Assembly (NCBI GenBank): GCA_009760855.2
Contig: WPIO01000043.1
Location: 1,302,001-1,366,000 of the forward strand
Length of the DNA: 64,000 nt
Direction: 5' to 3'
From: Cristatella mucedo
Lineage: Eukaryota; Bryozoa; Phylactolaemata; Cristatellidae
Part shown: in pieces, positions 9,401-18,929 of the stretch
Layout of the letters: every line of letters starts with the position of its first letter
Numbering within the stretch: position 1 is the stretch's first letter
The notes under the pieces: model-generated
The model's input: the letters and a program-made list of their open reading frames with translations, nothing else
The model's database searches: none
Told to the model about the DNA's origin: nothing
Made by a program: the position numbers and the translations under genes

Positions 9401-11678
9401 GTTGGCTCTCCGGGCAGCAGCAGATTAAACGGAAAGTGGCTGCTGTCTTCTGCAGCATCCTCGGCAGCACAGTGAGCTTGCCTGAAAACAGCAGGCATCA
9501 GTGTGGCCGAGCAAGGGCGGTTGAACCTCACCAATCACAGCAGCCAATAGCAGACGAGGCTGCTGCATGAGGCGAGTGAGCAGCTGCACCACGACTGGCT
9601 GTATTATCATAAAATCAAGCGAACTCAGCACATAAGCATCAAATCGCAAAAAACCCTTGCAGCATGGCCACTGCTGCTGTGGCTGTAAATGCCAGGCATG
9701 TTACATTTGTAAAGTTGTGTATGAAGCACGAGGAAATATTTGACAGCCCGAAAAAAATACACATGCTGCTGATGTGTGCGTTTTTATTGGGACAATGTCG
9801 CAACCCGATTCTTTATGAACTCCCTTGTCTAGCTAGGCATAAATGCCACCAGTTTCTGCCTGGTCCCTGGCGCAACATATTCCACAGAACCTGAGTTTAC
9901 TGAAAAGGTCGCCTACTGGCCTATGTGGAACAATTCACCTCAGCCACGGGTCGATATTGCTCCATAGTCGTTCTACGGGCTTCAAATTAGGCGATCGGCT
10001 AGGCTAAAGCACCAACACCAAACAGGATTCGTCTAAAAGTACTTTCCTCAAATTATTGCTGGCTAAGCAAATTGAATTTTAAAGCTGAAACACTCTGCTT
10101 GGGGGAGCATTACATTTGGCAGCAAGATAACACGTGCACACTGCCAGGCCAATGAAGTACTTTTTGACGAGTCCTTGTTTGGTGCTGATGAAGTGGCTCA
10201 GCCAGTCACCTGATTTTAACCCCATCGAATGACTATGGAGCGAAATCGACAGGCAGCTGAGTTTCATTAGCTGCTAGCATTTTTCTCTCTTCATACGTAA
10301 GTCACTTTGCCCTTTGACAGCACCCAACACCAGCAGGCGAAATGCTCAGTGGCTTGGCTCTTCTGCCGGCCTACCAGTGGGAGGCTGCAGCCTAGCGCTA
10401 GAGAGTTCCTACTCGGCAATACAGCAACCTACAGCTGTGGCAGCAGCTGCTGAAATGTTCGGCGCCCGGCTCACCTCAGCTTCGACAGCAGTGCAGAGTA
10501 GGCGCCCAGATCGGATGCCAGCTCTTTCTTGAGCTTTCCCTCGGGTAGATTGGTGACGACATTTGCGAAAGCCGAGTCAAGCTTCTGCCTGCTTGCTCGC
10601 GAGTCTGCAAACGTGCATATAAACCAGCCGGGATGAACAATACGTGCAAGGAGGTGGGAATTTCGAACCAAAAAAGAAAGTCTTCGGCAGTAACACATGA
10701 ATGAACTTTCTCACGACAGTAGGTCGATGTCGGTTAGTCATGATGGCTATATCACGACTTCGCGCATTGCAGAACAAACACAAAACTCGCACCCATCAAA
10801 CATCGTATTCGTCCGGCCAATTTTTTTTGTTCAAAGCACATCACATACCGATATAGCGGTTTCTAGAAGTACTTATGAACAAAACATAGGCCACTAGCCG
10901 TTGACCGATCCGACTGCGACTACGCTCGCTGCGGTGCTGTCATTGCCATCACATTAAATATTGTATGTACGATTATATATACACAATATGACGGCCGCGC
11001 ACGCTATTGGTCGGCCGTGTGGCTAAACAGCCAGCAACAGTTAAAAGCGTATTACCCTACAGCAGTCGGGTCAATCGGTAGCAGCCAACAGCTGGGTTCG
11101 GGTGGGTAGAGTAAGCACGGGAGCAGAAGCCTCTGGTGCCTCGCAACTCGTCTACAAGCTCGGCCACCTGTCACACAGCATTGGAGCGTCGGCTGCCAAC
11201 ACTTGCACTGAGGCAATTAACTTTTCTACTTGGCGAGGAAAATTCAGCTGGCGCTGATCTAAATTAGGATTATTCGGGCGATAGCTGGTGACTTCATGAA
11301 TTTGCGCAAGTACCTACTCAAAAAACAGCGGAAGCCTACGCGCGGGATTCGCGGTATGGTGTGGGCTGGCTAAGCTGATGACCACTTGCCCAAGGCCCAC
11401 TAAACGCCAACGAAGATACTATTACGGCGAGAAATACTATTCCGGCGAGAAATACGTGGCAAGGCACCAGCCGTTACCCTTGCGCTAAAGGCCTGGGCAG
11501 CAGTCCCTTAGCTGCGCCCAGCGACGCAGGCACGCGGAAAAAAGGCGGCTACCCGACTGTCCACCACCCAACACAAGGACTTTCGAACGATTGGCGTGCA
11601 ATAGACGGACGTACATTTCGGTGCGATCTTCAACCAGAGTTTCTCAATGAATGCTCGAGCTTTCTTCTTGACAGCCAT
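246..11678 (-). CDS. Unrecognised multi-exon gene, divergent from SETD1 (3' end outside window)
   Basis: Eleven minus-strand exons chain with compatible phase: 11678-11615, 10604-10475, 9481-9348, 7908-7854, 7390-7209, 7087-7025, 6694-6628, 5372-5293, 5217-4936, 3816-3687, 410-246. One link is missing: between 7854 and 7390 an exon of length 1 mod 3 is needed, and a 22-nt microexon at 7732-7711 (acceptor TGTAG, donor GTGGCG) would fit. The last exon leaves by a GTGGGC donor in phase 0, so the gene continues left of base 1. About 450 residues are readable. The protein is rich in Leu, Ala, Lys and Glu, has no signal peptide or transmembrane segment, and looks like an all-helical, possibly HEAT/ARM-like solenoid. 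I do not recognise the family. Confidence 0.7.
725..925 (-). repeat. SINE-2 copy (tRNA-derived)
   Basis: Read on the minus strand it has a tRNA-like head with a B box (GTGTTTGAATCC-like), then the family body with GAGGGCTCATCTGTCGC and CAAAAGAGGCTG...AGCTAG. No open frame of note. Bases 411-724 and 926-1140 around it are featureless intron. Confidence 0.6.
1190..1985 (+). pseudogene. LINE-A 3' fragment (CR1/L2-like RT C-terminus)
   Basis: A 5'-truncated non-LTR retrotransposon. Frameshifted pieces encode the post-RT block ([21 protein letters not shown], then [11 protein letters not shown]). The 3' region carries GCAAATGTAAAGCGCCTAG but lacks part of the terminal hairpin and the (ATT)n tail. 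It is close in sequence to the copy at 41660. Confidence 0.8.
2171..2420 (+). repeat. LINE-A 3' terminal fragment with (ATT)n
   Basis: Only the last ~235 bp of LINE-A: the GTGCTTATG..GCTGACACTGTGCATG 3' UTR repeats, the intact terminal hairpin (AAAGCGCC..GGCGCTTT) and an (ATT)n tail at 2404-2420. Extreme 5' truncation. Confidence 0.8.
2425..2560 (-). repeat. SINE-2 copy
   Basis: Minus-strand copy directly after the LINE-A (ATT)n tail. It contains the B-box-like GCGAGTTCGAGTCC and the GGCTCTTCTGCCCGC body. It may have inserted at, or been ligated to, the microsatellite tail. Confidence 0.6.
2590..2720 (-). repeat. SINE-1 copy (tRNA head, LINE-A tail)
   Basis: On the minus strand: GGTCCAGCAGTTAAAGTG (A box region), GTGGGCTCGAGCCCC (B box), then ATGTGAAATGCCTGAATAGAG and an AAGTCCTCTTAGGGCGCTA tail. 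It is a diverged copy standing next to the better one at 2815. Confidence 0.75.
2815..2950 (-). repeat. SINE-1 copy, well preserved
   Basis: Minus-strand element with an A box (TGGTTCGGTCTAGCGGTTAA), GTCGTGGGCTCGAGCCCC as B box, and the 3' hairpin AGCGCC..AGAGA..TCTCT..GGCGCT followed by TATATAAATGAATTATA. One of the clearest copies for deriving a consensus. Confidence 0.85.
2945..3545 (-). pseudogene. LINE-B 3' fragment (RT C-terminal block)
   Basis: Minus-strand relic of a second CR1/L2-like family. It encodes the thumb-to-C-terminus region ([20 protein letters not shown] and [20 protein letters not shown]) with frameshifts. The copy at 48465 is the better preserved reference. SINE-1 abuts its 3' end. 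Confidence 0.8.
3687..3816 (-). CDS. Divergent gene, 130-nt exon
   Basis: Phase 2 in and phase 0 out, acceptor GTTGTAG, donor GTGAGT. It encodes STPGLQLAANPCDGYAKYV and IKLVMTLFGDDAADLAE, a helical segment ending exactly at a consensus donor. Confidence 0.72.
4440..4665 (-). repeat. LINE-A 3' fragment, inverted
   Basis: Minus-strand 3' UTR of LINE-A: AGAGATTTATTCTCTGAGGGTGCTA and the GTGCATGTCGCCTCTAACCATG repeats. It lies in an intron of the divergent gene. The stretch 3817-4440 upstream holds nothing recognised. Confidence 0.65.
4936..5217 (-). CDS. Divergent gene, 282-nt exon
   Basis: Phase 2/2, acceptor GTCGGCAG, donor GTACTG. It encodes a Cys/Ala-rich helix, an acidic-Ala loop (TAEDDTAAAATARAA) and AGRVLYLLRHRSPLLALDVL, an alternation typical of alpha-solenoid repeats. 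GC content is well above the flanks. Confidence 0.7.
5293..5372 (-). CDS. Divergent gene, 80-nt exon
   Basis: Phase 0 in and phase 2 out, acceptor GGAATTCCAG, donor GTGAGA. It encodes LAPKIPQYDDLLAAMLS followed by YVDLDVCV. An upstream alternative acceptor (TGCTTAAG) would add ILEFQ in the same frame. Confidence 0.68.
6395..6592 (+). repeat. SINE-2 copy with (ATT)n tail
   Basis: A box TGGCCCACTAGG, B box GTGGATTCAAATCC, body with AAGGCTCTTCCGTCGC and AAAAGAGGCTGTTAAATCGG, ending in (ATT)n. The most complete SINE-2 in the window. It has a tRNA-like head but no LINE-A hairpin. Bases 5454-6394 before it hold no recognised feature. Confidence 0.8.
6628..6694 (-). CDS. Divergent gene, 67-nt exon
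   Basis: Phase 2 in and phase 0 out, acceptor CACTTGTAG, donor GTATGT. It encodes the hydrophobic helix LSELLRIVRSFLILVQVKNV. It lies just 38 bp from the (ATT)n tail of a SINE-2 copy in the next intron. Confidence 0.7.
7025..7087 (-). CDS. Divergent gene, 63-nt exon
   Basis: Phase 2/2, acceptor CGTTTCAG, donor GTATGA. It encodes HLQPAVDDTLPLRADSSKEQ. Small, but it joins both neighbours in phase. Confidence 0.65.
7209..7390 (-). CDS. Divergent gene, exon 5/6
   Basis: 182 nt, phase 0 in and phase 2 out, acceptor GTTGCAG, donor GTAGGG. It encodes a helical stretch with VVLQRLLASLSVAGDAMSV and RKIISAFL. The in-frame TAG right at the donor would truncate the protein if the donor were skipped. 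Confidence 0.72.
7854..7908 (-). CDS. Divergent gene, candidate exon 4
   Basis: 55 nt, phase 1 in and phase 2 out, acceptor ACTTGCAG, donor GTAAGC. It encodes AALDMHSFAFSPTQLHS. Supported by phase and splice sites only; a stop follows directly if the donor is not used. Confidence 0.5.
8524..8665 (+). repeat. Perfect 71-bp tandem duplication
   Basis: Two identical 71-bp units (8524-8594 and 8595-8665) beginning ACTGTTACCAATAATTGG. No mismatch was seen, implying a recent duplication or an assembly artefact. It lies in the intron between divergent-gene exons at 9348 and 7908. Confidence 0.95.
9176..9192. repeat. Poly-C tract
   Basis: About 17 consecutive C in an intron of the divergent gene, opposite a G-rich run. 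The flanks (8666-9340) contain no other recognised feature. Confidence 0.85.
9348..9481 (-). CDS. Divergent gene, exon 3
   Basis: 134 nt, phase 2 in and phase 1 out, acceptor CTGTTTTCAG, donor GTAATC. The encoded segment runs from acidic (AAEDAAEDSS) to FNLLLPGEPTIDKSALTSM. Confidence 0.72.
9750..10060 (-). pseudogene. Tc1/mariner transposase relic (fragment)
   Basis: It aligns by eye with the relic at 16280-16650 in the same orientation (shared CTGAAAAGGTCGCCTACTGGCC-like stretch, ATATTGCTCCATAGTCGT, CACCAA..GATTCGTC). No open frame remains. It stands beside an oppositely oriented fragment at 10100. Confidence 0.55.
10100..10270 (+). pseudogene. Tc1/mariner transposase C-terminal relic
   Basis: The plus strand reads KWLSQSPDFNPIE, a stop, LWSEIDRQLS: the conserved WPxxSPDLNPIExLW segment holding the last catalytic acidic residue of Tc1/mariner DDE transposases. 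Upstream TGGCAGCAAGATAAC corresponds to the QQDN motif. Inactivated by stops and frameshifts. Confidence 0.75.
10475..10604 (-). CDS. Divergent gene, exon 2
   Basis: 130 nt, phase 1 in and phase 2 out, acceptor GTTTGCAG, donor GTGAGC. It encodes a lysine/leucine-rich amphipathic helix segment (LPEGKLKKELASDLGAY) of charged, soluble character. Confidence 0.75.
11615..11678 (-). CDS. Divergent gene, exon 1 (start codon)
   Basis: Starts MAVKKKARAF (ATG at 11678-11676, purine at -3, G at +4) and ends in phase 1 at a strong GTACGT donor. The frame is open upstream of the ATG for at least 15 codons, so a further 5' exon cannot be excluded. Confidence 0.6.
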
Positions 11679-12069
11679 TTCCACAACCCTTAGGAATAAC
11701 TTCGCCGCCTTGCAGAGTATCCGACCACGTTGCCCGACGCCGGATGTCGGGTGCCCCGCAATGGATCGCCTGCGGAATGTTGTCAGCGAAGCATGCTTCC
11801 TATACGAGTAGAATTTTGACGTATGTGCAAATAATATGAATAATAAATTAGTAAATTAAGCATACTCGCGAGAGCTAGCTCTAAAACCGGATAGCCATCA
11901 GTGCCAGCGGCATGATGGGACAGTTTGTGTGGTGAGGGAAACAGAAAACGATGCATGTAGCGGCTTCGCCGGTTCCTGCTCGGCCTGTGAAGCTGCTGGC
12001 GTCAGGCTTCAGTAGTTGCAGCATCCGAAAAGAAAGCTGCTAGACCTGCAACTGTAGGCGTACATTAAT
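11679..12069. promoter_or_regulatory. Putative bidirectional promoter between two divergent start codons
   Basis: This 391-bp interval separates the ATG of the minus-strand gene (11678) from the ATG of SETD1 (12070), so it holds both 5' UTRs and probably one shared promoter. An AT-rich core (about 11828-11862) is flanked by GC-richer arms. No clear TATA box at a fixed distance was seen. Inference from geometry only. Confidence 0.6.
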
Positions 12070-12085
12070 ATGGATCCTGAAGGCG
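12070..12085 (+). CDS. SETD1: SETD1 coding exon 1
   Basis: Short first coding exon encoding MDPEG plus one base, followed by a strong donor (GTACGT). The start was chosen because the leftover G joins the next exon to give Asp, in frame with the conserved N-terminal block. The ATG has an A at -3. It lies 391 bp from the start codon of the divergent gene. Confidence 0.75.
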
Positions 12086-15000
12086 GTACGTGCGCCGCGC
12101 GGCGGCGTTGTGCGTCCTGCCCCCATGCGCGGCGCGGGTGTGGGGGGGGGACACCTCGTCGTGGGCGGCTAGTTCAGCGCCGGCTAGGCCTCCGCCACCT
12201 GGATGTCTCCGTGTTTCATCGTTTCAGATGCAAACTCTCTGCCAGGCCCAGAGGATGACCAGCCGGAGAGGAAAAGGCGCAACTACAAGCTCATCGTCGA
12301 TCCTATGCTCAAGAAGGGTCACCAGAAGCTCTACCGATTCGAAGGCTTTCTGCCGGGGGTGCGAAGCCGACGCCAACGCTGCCCAGCCCGGCAGCGCGGG
12401 AAGCCGCGCTGGCCAGCGCGCGACCGTGCGTGGCCGCTGATGCTGTAGGCACCTGCAATGTGACCTGTTCTCTCTGCATTGTCAGGATCCAACTCCAGTG
12501 CGGCTCGCCGATCCGCGATTGAGAGTGGGTAGTCTGTGGTCCAAGTCGAAGCAGGCCGATCTTGAAGTGCCTCAGTACAAGGTGAGCCCGCACGACCCGT
12601 GTCTCTCCGATTCCGAGCGGCCGGCCGGCGCCCGTGGCTAGCTGTACCTTGCCAGGCGTAGCCGAGCTCGTCGATCAGCTTTCGCTTGGCAACTGGTTAA
12701 CTTTTTTTTGTTTTTTTTCTTGGTGCATTGCGTGCGTATCTGTACAGGATTCGGTGCACGCTACCAGCCGTAGGTATTACCAAGCGGTGGCCATGAGTAT
12801 CTCCGTGTCTCTTTTAACTTTAACTTGCAGGCCTAAGCATGGTGGTCTCAGGTCCTGTATCGACAATATATTAGCTGCTCCATTCCTTCGATCAATGACC
12901 TTTATCGTCAGAGATTTTTGCTCTGCAGGTCTTAGACTGTGGAGCTCACTTCCACAATTCTTACACTACGACAGATACTCTCCCACTGCCGACTATATAT
13001 GCAGAAATGTAAAGCGCCTAGGAAGAGATTAAGTTCTCTGAGGGCGCTTTATCAAGGGTGTTATTATTATTATTATTATTATTATTATCATGGCACATCC
13101 TTTCTAGCTGTCCTGGGCTGTTACTTCCATGCTACTCACTACTTCAACTGCTCACCTGACTCAGCTATGCTTCTCACTCTTTCTTTGTTGCATGAGATGA
13201 AGTCTGTTAGCTACCGAATGTGTACTAAAAGCCGCTTTGATTGTGTGCTATATAAAGCTCACCTGGGTAACACTCACGTTGTCTTTGTGGCTTTGTAGAG
13301 TTACGTGTAGAGATAAATTACATTACATGATACTTGTTTCCTTTTGCATGCTTGATGTCGAGCAACCGAGGAAGTTTATCTCATGGTGATAAGACAGGAG
13401 TGCATTACATTGAGGCACTGTAGTCTGTGTTCCACGGCATACTTCCCCAGCTGAGCCACTCCATAGGCTACACAGGTTCCTTGCCATGACCGATATTGCC
13501 TTTGTAGCTGCATCTACCCTCGTGAAGGGTTGGACGGCCATGCCTCTTGAACTTGCCTCGTTTTCACAAGGCCCACCCCTAAATATCTACAGCTAGCAAC
13601 TGCTCTGTCTGAATGGTTTAGCACCGAGCTGTGAATTTTAGCAGAAGCCGATGCCTGAGAATTGAATGCTTATCTTGGCAAGTGAGTGGGGGTTTTGTAG
13701 CCGAGGCTAGTAGATGTTTCTACCTTGGCTTTGATTTGAAGGCAAAGCTGTGGCTATATTGTCGCCTGTACCAAGCGCTTGTGCAGAAACAGGTAGGAAA
13801 ACACGTGTAGGCTGTCATCGTTATATGCTTTTCATTTCATTTGTTTTTTATTTTCTTTGCTCTCAATGTATCAATCTATATAATTCTATCTCTTCTTTTG
13901 CTCTTGCCCCCATTTCTTTCCCTTCCACCGGTCTGTCTCTTATTCTGTCTTTTCTTTTTACTCCTATCTCTCATGCTTCCTGACACCCTCTTGTGGGATG
14001 CCCTATGAATGGAGCAGAACTTCGGTTCTTGTGCGTCTGAAGCCTGATGAGCAAGTATTGCAATTATGATGTGAAGCTGCATCAGTCGAGAACTTGCCCT
14101 GGCATGTAGAAGTATGCTCCAGTATGGATTGGTAGCAGTGCCTGCATTTGTTCTGTTGTTTCGTAAATGAGTTCCAGCATGGACTTGGTGTTGTCTGCAG
14201 TTGCATGTTTGCATTTTATTTTTGTTCTTTTGCCATTGCCAACAATTTGTAAGTAGGCACCTTTGTGAAATGTAGCACAGCAATACCGTTACGCAACGCC
14301 ATTGCATGACCTTGTGCTGGGTTATCCATTACCATATCGATTTGCCTGATCTTGTAACTGATCTTGACTTGAGTATGTTGGCTTTACACCAGTCACATAT
14401 ATATATTATCCTATGATCGATCCTCTATAGCATTGTATCTTGCTTGCAAAGCTTGTGCTGGTGGTGCAGCATAGGCTCCTGCGCATGCTATACTGTAGCA
14501 CTCACTACGTTCATGTTTGCTGTCCCAACCCCTTGATAATTGCCAGGCGTTTGCTCTGCATTTAACTTGTAGCCGTGCATGCTGGCTCTGCAGGTCGTGG
14601 TCCTAATTTCAGCGCACTTCCCGGTGCGAAACTTGCATAATTGCTGCACATTCTTATTCATTCTGTCGAAGCCCCGATAGGGTAATGTACTAAAGCATTG
14701 CATGCTAGCCACTGATTCCAATGGCCCTAATGTCTTGTGGTGTAGCCTTATGACTGTGTGCCTTACATAGGCACCACACACTTGCATGGACTGGGATGCT
14801 AATGTTGCATCCAGCCCTCCATGCTCTACATCGTAGCCCCAGATGGTGGCCTGAGACCAATATGTCTTTTGTGTGATTTGCATGCTTATTCAAGTTCATA
14901 ATTGTGTGCTTTTGCATGCTTATCCCAGCAGAATGCCCTGCTTTTCAATAACTGTGGGCTATTGCTTCTCTGGCGTTGAGTTGTAAAGCGCCTGAATGGA

Positions 15001-18000
15001 TAATGAGCTCTATTATGGAAGTAAAAATTATTATTATGCCGTCGTTGTATACCTGTCCTCAACATGTAAAATTTTAGTGATGCTTATTAGCCACAGATCC
15101 TTGCTGAGGCTATTAAATCCTCTATAGTATGGTAGTACAGTTAGCTGGCTGAAAATTGGTTCAGTTGTGGTGTACCCCACGCTTCCTCTTCCTGCCTGAG
15201 ATGTCAATAAATGGGTTCGATGAATTACTGCTATCCACCACAATCCACCATATTCAATTCAAAATCGACGTCTCGAAGCTCACATATTGAGTGAATAATG
15301 TTGTTAACGGTCATTACAATGTACTCACCCAATTGTCTGCTATTGTGCTTCAACGTTTCATGCAAATGGGCTCTAAAGACCCGGGTCTTCACCGAAATTC
15401 ACTGGTATCCACCAAAAATCACCAGGTAATGAGCTGAACAAAGCTCATATTAAGCTACATTATTGTTCAAGGGTACCAACAAAATTTTGTGCCGTTGCAT
15501 GCGTTCGCATGCCATAAACTACACTGCCATAAACTGCAACAATCCGGGCAAATACCCAACATTTTCGGGTACGTTGGAACAATAGTATAGTTTGATATGC
15601 AACCCAATTGGGGTGTAGGACAGCCACTTTGCAGTTGATTCAAGTGAATCGCAGTAATGACCAGTTTCATTTTAGCCCATTTGCATTAGAATGCCTGGGG
15701 TTGTGGCATGAAATTCGGTGGATACATAGCGACCATATCCGACAACATTCACTCAAAATTTGAGCCTTTTGCCACCGATTTTAGTAAATGAGAGTGGATT
15801 GCAGGTAATTTTCGAACCTGAATACACGAGCAGCCATAGCTGGATCAAAATGTTGCATTATTACCCGTCAGATGCACGTGGCTGTGCAACATCAGTTAGC
15901 GTCTGCTTGCCATAATATCTTTATCCGTATGTTTTACCAGTGCCCTCTATTTGCTTGGCCATGCATTTCCTTGATAACCACCCAGGTGCAGACAAGGCCC
16001 AGATATTTCAGTTCAAGCTTACTGACATTGATTACGGCCATCAAAAATGCTTGCTAAGTAACCTCACCCGATAGCATATCTTCACCATCATCTGCTGGTT
16101 CTGCTTTGCAAATAGTAGAGGCTATAGTGTGTATGTGTCGAATGAGTGCTGATGCTCTTGTTCTTTCAGATCGAGGAGGAGTATGGTCCACTAGCTTAAA
16201 GGGTGGTTCCCAGCACCAACGATGGCACACTTATTAACACTTCACAGACTCAGCAGCCACATTACAACTAACCACTTTTGCAGTGGGCTGGCACTTTGAC
16301 TCCCACAGGATATGGCAATCACCAGATACACTCTGTAGCGAAAAATCCTTGTAATCCACACCATGTGGCCCCAGTGCTGTGGCTGCCACTCCCTTTGGGT
16401 AATATGGGAATTTTCTACCGAAAAGGTCGGCTACTGATGTAGGCCGAACACAGCAGCTCAGGTGCCTGTCGATATGTCTCTATAGTCGTGCTATGGGGTT
16501 CTGATCAGACCACTGGCTGGGCCTCTGCTTCAGCCCCACTCAAAATTCGCATTCGTCAAAAAGCACTTTATTGGCCTGGCAGTGTGCTTAGGTTCGTTAT
16601 CTTGCTGCCAATTATAATGACCCCCGAGCTGTGCATTTGAGATTTGGAATCAAACTTGCTTGATCAGCAAGAACTTGAAGTACTTTTTTAGTAAATTAAA
16701 ATTAAATTAAAATACATTTAAAAGTCAAGCTCCGTGAAATGTGCTACAGCAGAAGAGACACCTCAGAAGTCTGCGGCCTCTATGCCTGGCCAGATGTGCG
16801 AGGTTATAAAGAGTAGTGTTGAGGTAACATCATCCGGAGCGTATGCATTCCAAGAGCCTATGTGTTTCTACTTGGGCTCTCAATAAATATTTGTGTGCTC
16901 TGCTGAGCAATTTTAGTATGATTGGGCGTTGTAGAAAAGCCTCTCACTACCCGAACGGAGCAGCAGCCACAGCAGCTGCCGACGTATTGTGAGGATTATA
17001 TTGCGATTCTATACGGTGTAAATAGTGTGTGTAGAGCCTCTGCAGAGGAGAGCACAGTTCGTAGTGCTGCAGTCAACGGAGGTCGCCTAGCCACTGACTG
17101 CTAGGCTTCTGCCTGCAATCCTTTCTCAACGCATGCTGGTCGGAGAAAAAGAAAGATGTCCGCGAGATGTTCTGTAATAAAACGTCTTAATAATCAGGAT
17201 TCGTGACCCGGAGAAGGCTATACAGCCCTGATAGCCCTGATAGCTGAGTGTATCAAACGCAGATTCCAGCGCTCGAAGGGTGAGAGCATAGCGGACAAAG
17301 CCCTCCTCCTTCCCGCCATGCTGTCGGTGACAGCGGGGAGCCCGCGGCTCGGTGCAAGGACGTGTGTTCTCTGCTCCAGCTCTCTAGTCGTGCCGAGTGC
17401 AGTTAAGGGCTGGGGTTCATTACGGTAACAGAGAGGAGGGGTCGGGTGTGCATTTTCGATGATTGCCATGCTTGAGAAGCTATAACGTGTGCTCCTCCTG
17501 GTGCTGCAGTGGCCAGGCTCTAGGTGTGTGCACACTCATTCCAATTGAGGTTGTAAAGCCAGACGAGTGAGCTGAGCTGTACGGTCCTGCTACTAAGCCT
17601 CACGCTGCCCACGCATCTGTCACGCCAGTCCAACGCCAGATTCCGGACAATGCTTGCCTGGTTTTTCGTGTCCTGCACATAAAGAGCCAATGCCAACGTT
17701 GTACAATCAGCTCGGTTCTGTTTAATGCCCCATGGCCATAGCTTTAATGCCCGATGGCAATGCTAGCCAATGTGTTCTTTATTTTTCTTTTTTTTTGTGC
17801 TGCCTCCATGCCACAGGGTTTTATCGTTTCTGCTGTTCATGTGCCCCTCATTCTGCTGGCTATACATTTGCTTGCTGGTTAAAGGTACCTTGCGTGGCCT
17901 GCATGAGTAGTTCATGGGCCGAGATAGCCCAGGAGGTAAGATGGTAGCTAGCTCTTCACTACCGAGGTTGTGTGTTATAGCCCTTCGCAGGCGATCCTTG

Positions 18001-18837
18001 TAGAGATAGCTATTAAGGCTCTTCTGCCACTATACAAATGAATATGTTGAATTAGCTAATATTTTAATTTTTCTCCAAATGTATAACACAACCTCCACCT
18101 CCTTGCTGATTCCCTGGCCATAATTGGCTGAGGTAGTGTGACTGAAGTGCATAGATTAGGCCCAAGGGTAAGTTGCTCACCTTAACGACCAAGGTTGTGG
18201 GCTCAAGCTCTCTATGCAAAGCGCCTGGATAAAGAGTGAAGTTCTCTTTGGGTGCTAGACAAATAAATTACTCGTTTTTGTCTATTATGAAATCACTGGG
18301 TTGTTAGTTTTTGTCAGACTGCCGGGATCAGCAGATGGGATCGCCACCACGATCGATCGGAGCTGTCCTGCCAGTCGGCTGACCCTTGACTCTGTCACTA
18401 GTGACTTGTTGACTGACATGAAAGCATGATTGCTAGCCACCGCCCTAGAGGACAGAACCTTCACGGTCGTGGCTAACTGTTGCAGGTTTTAATTGGTCAC
18501 TTATCTGCTAATGCTGAAATAAATATGTACATATGCCACCCGTAGCTTATTCTCGGGTGGTGTCATTAGTTTTACCACATGGTCAACTTAACCACCGATC
18601 TTCAGTTCATTACTTTACCAGCTGTGGAAGGCACCGAGCCATTCTTGCACCTGTGTGAGCCTGCTCTCCACATCGGCCCACATAGCCCACTTCTTGAGGG
18701 TCTCTTATATAGTCAAAATTACCCTGTTGCCTGAGGGTTGTTGCCGTGATGCTAGTGTGCACAGCTGAGCCAGTGCTTGCATCCTTCCTTGTCTTCCCCT
18801 CCCTGAAGAAATGAGTGCCTTCAGTAAGGAATGAGTG

Positions 18838-18929
<92 letters not shown>

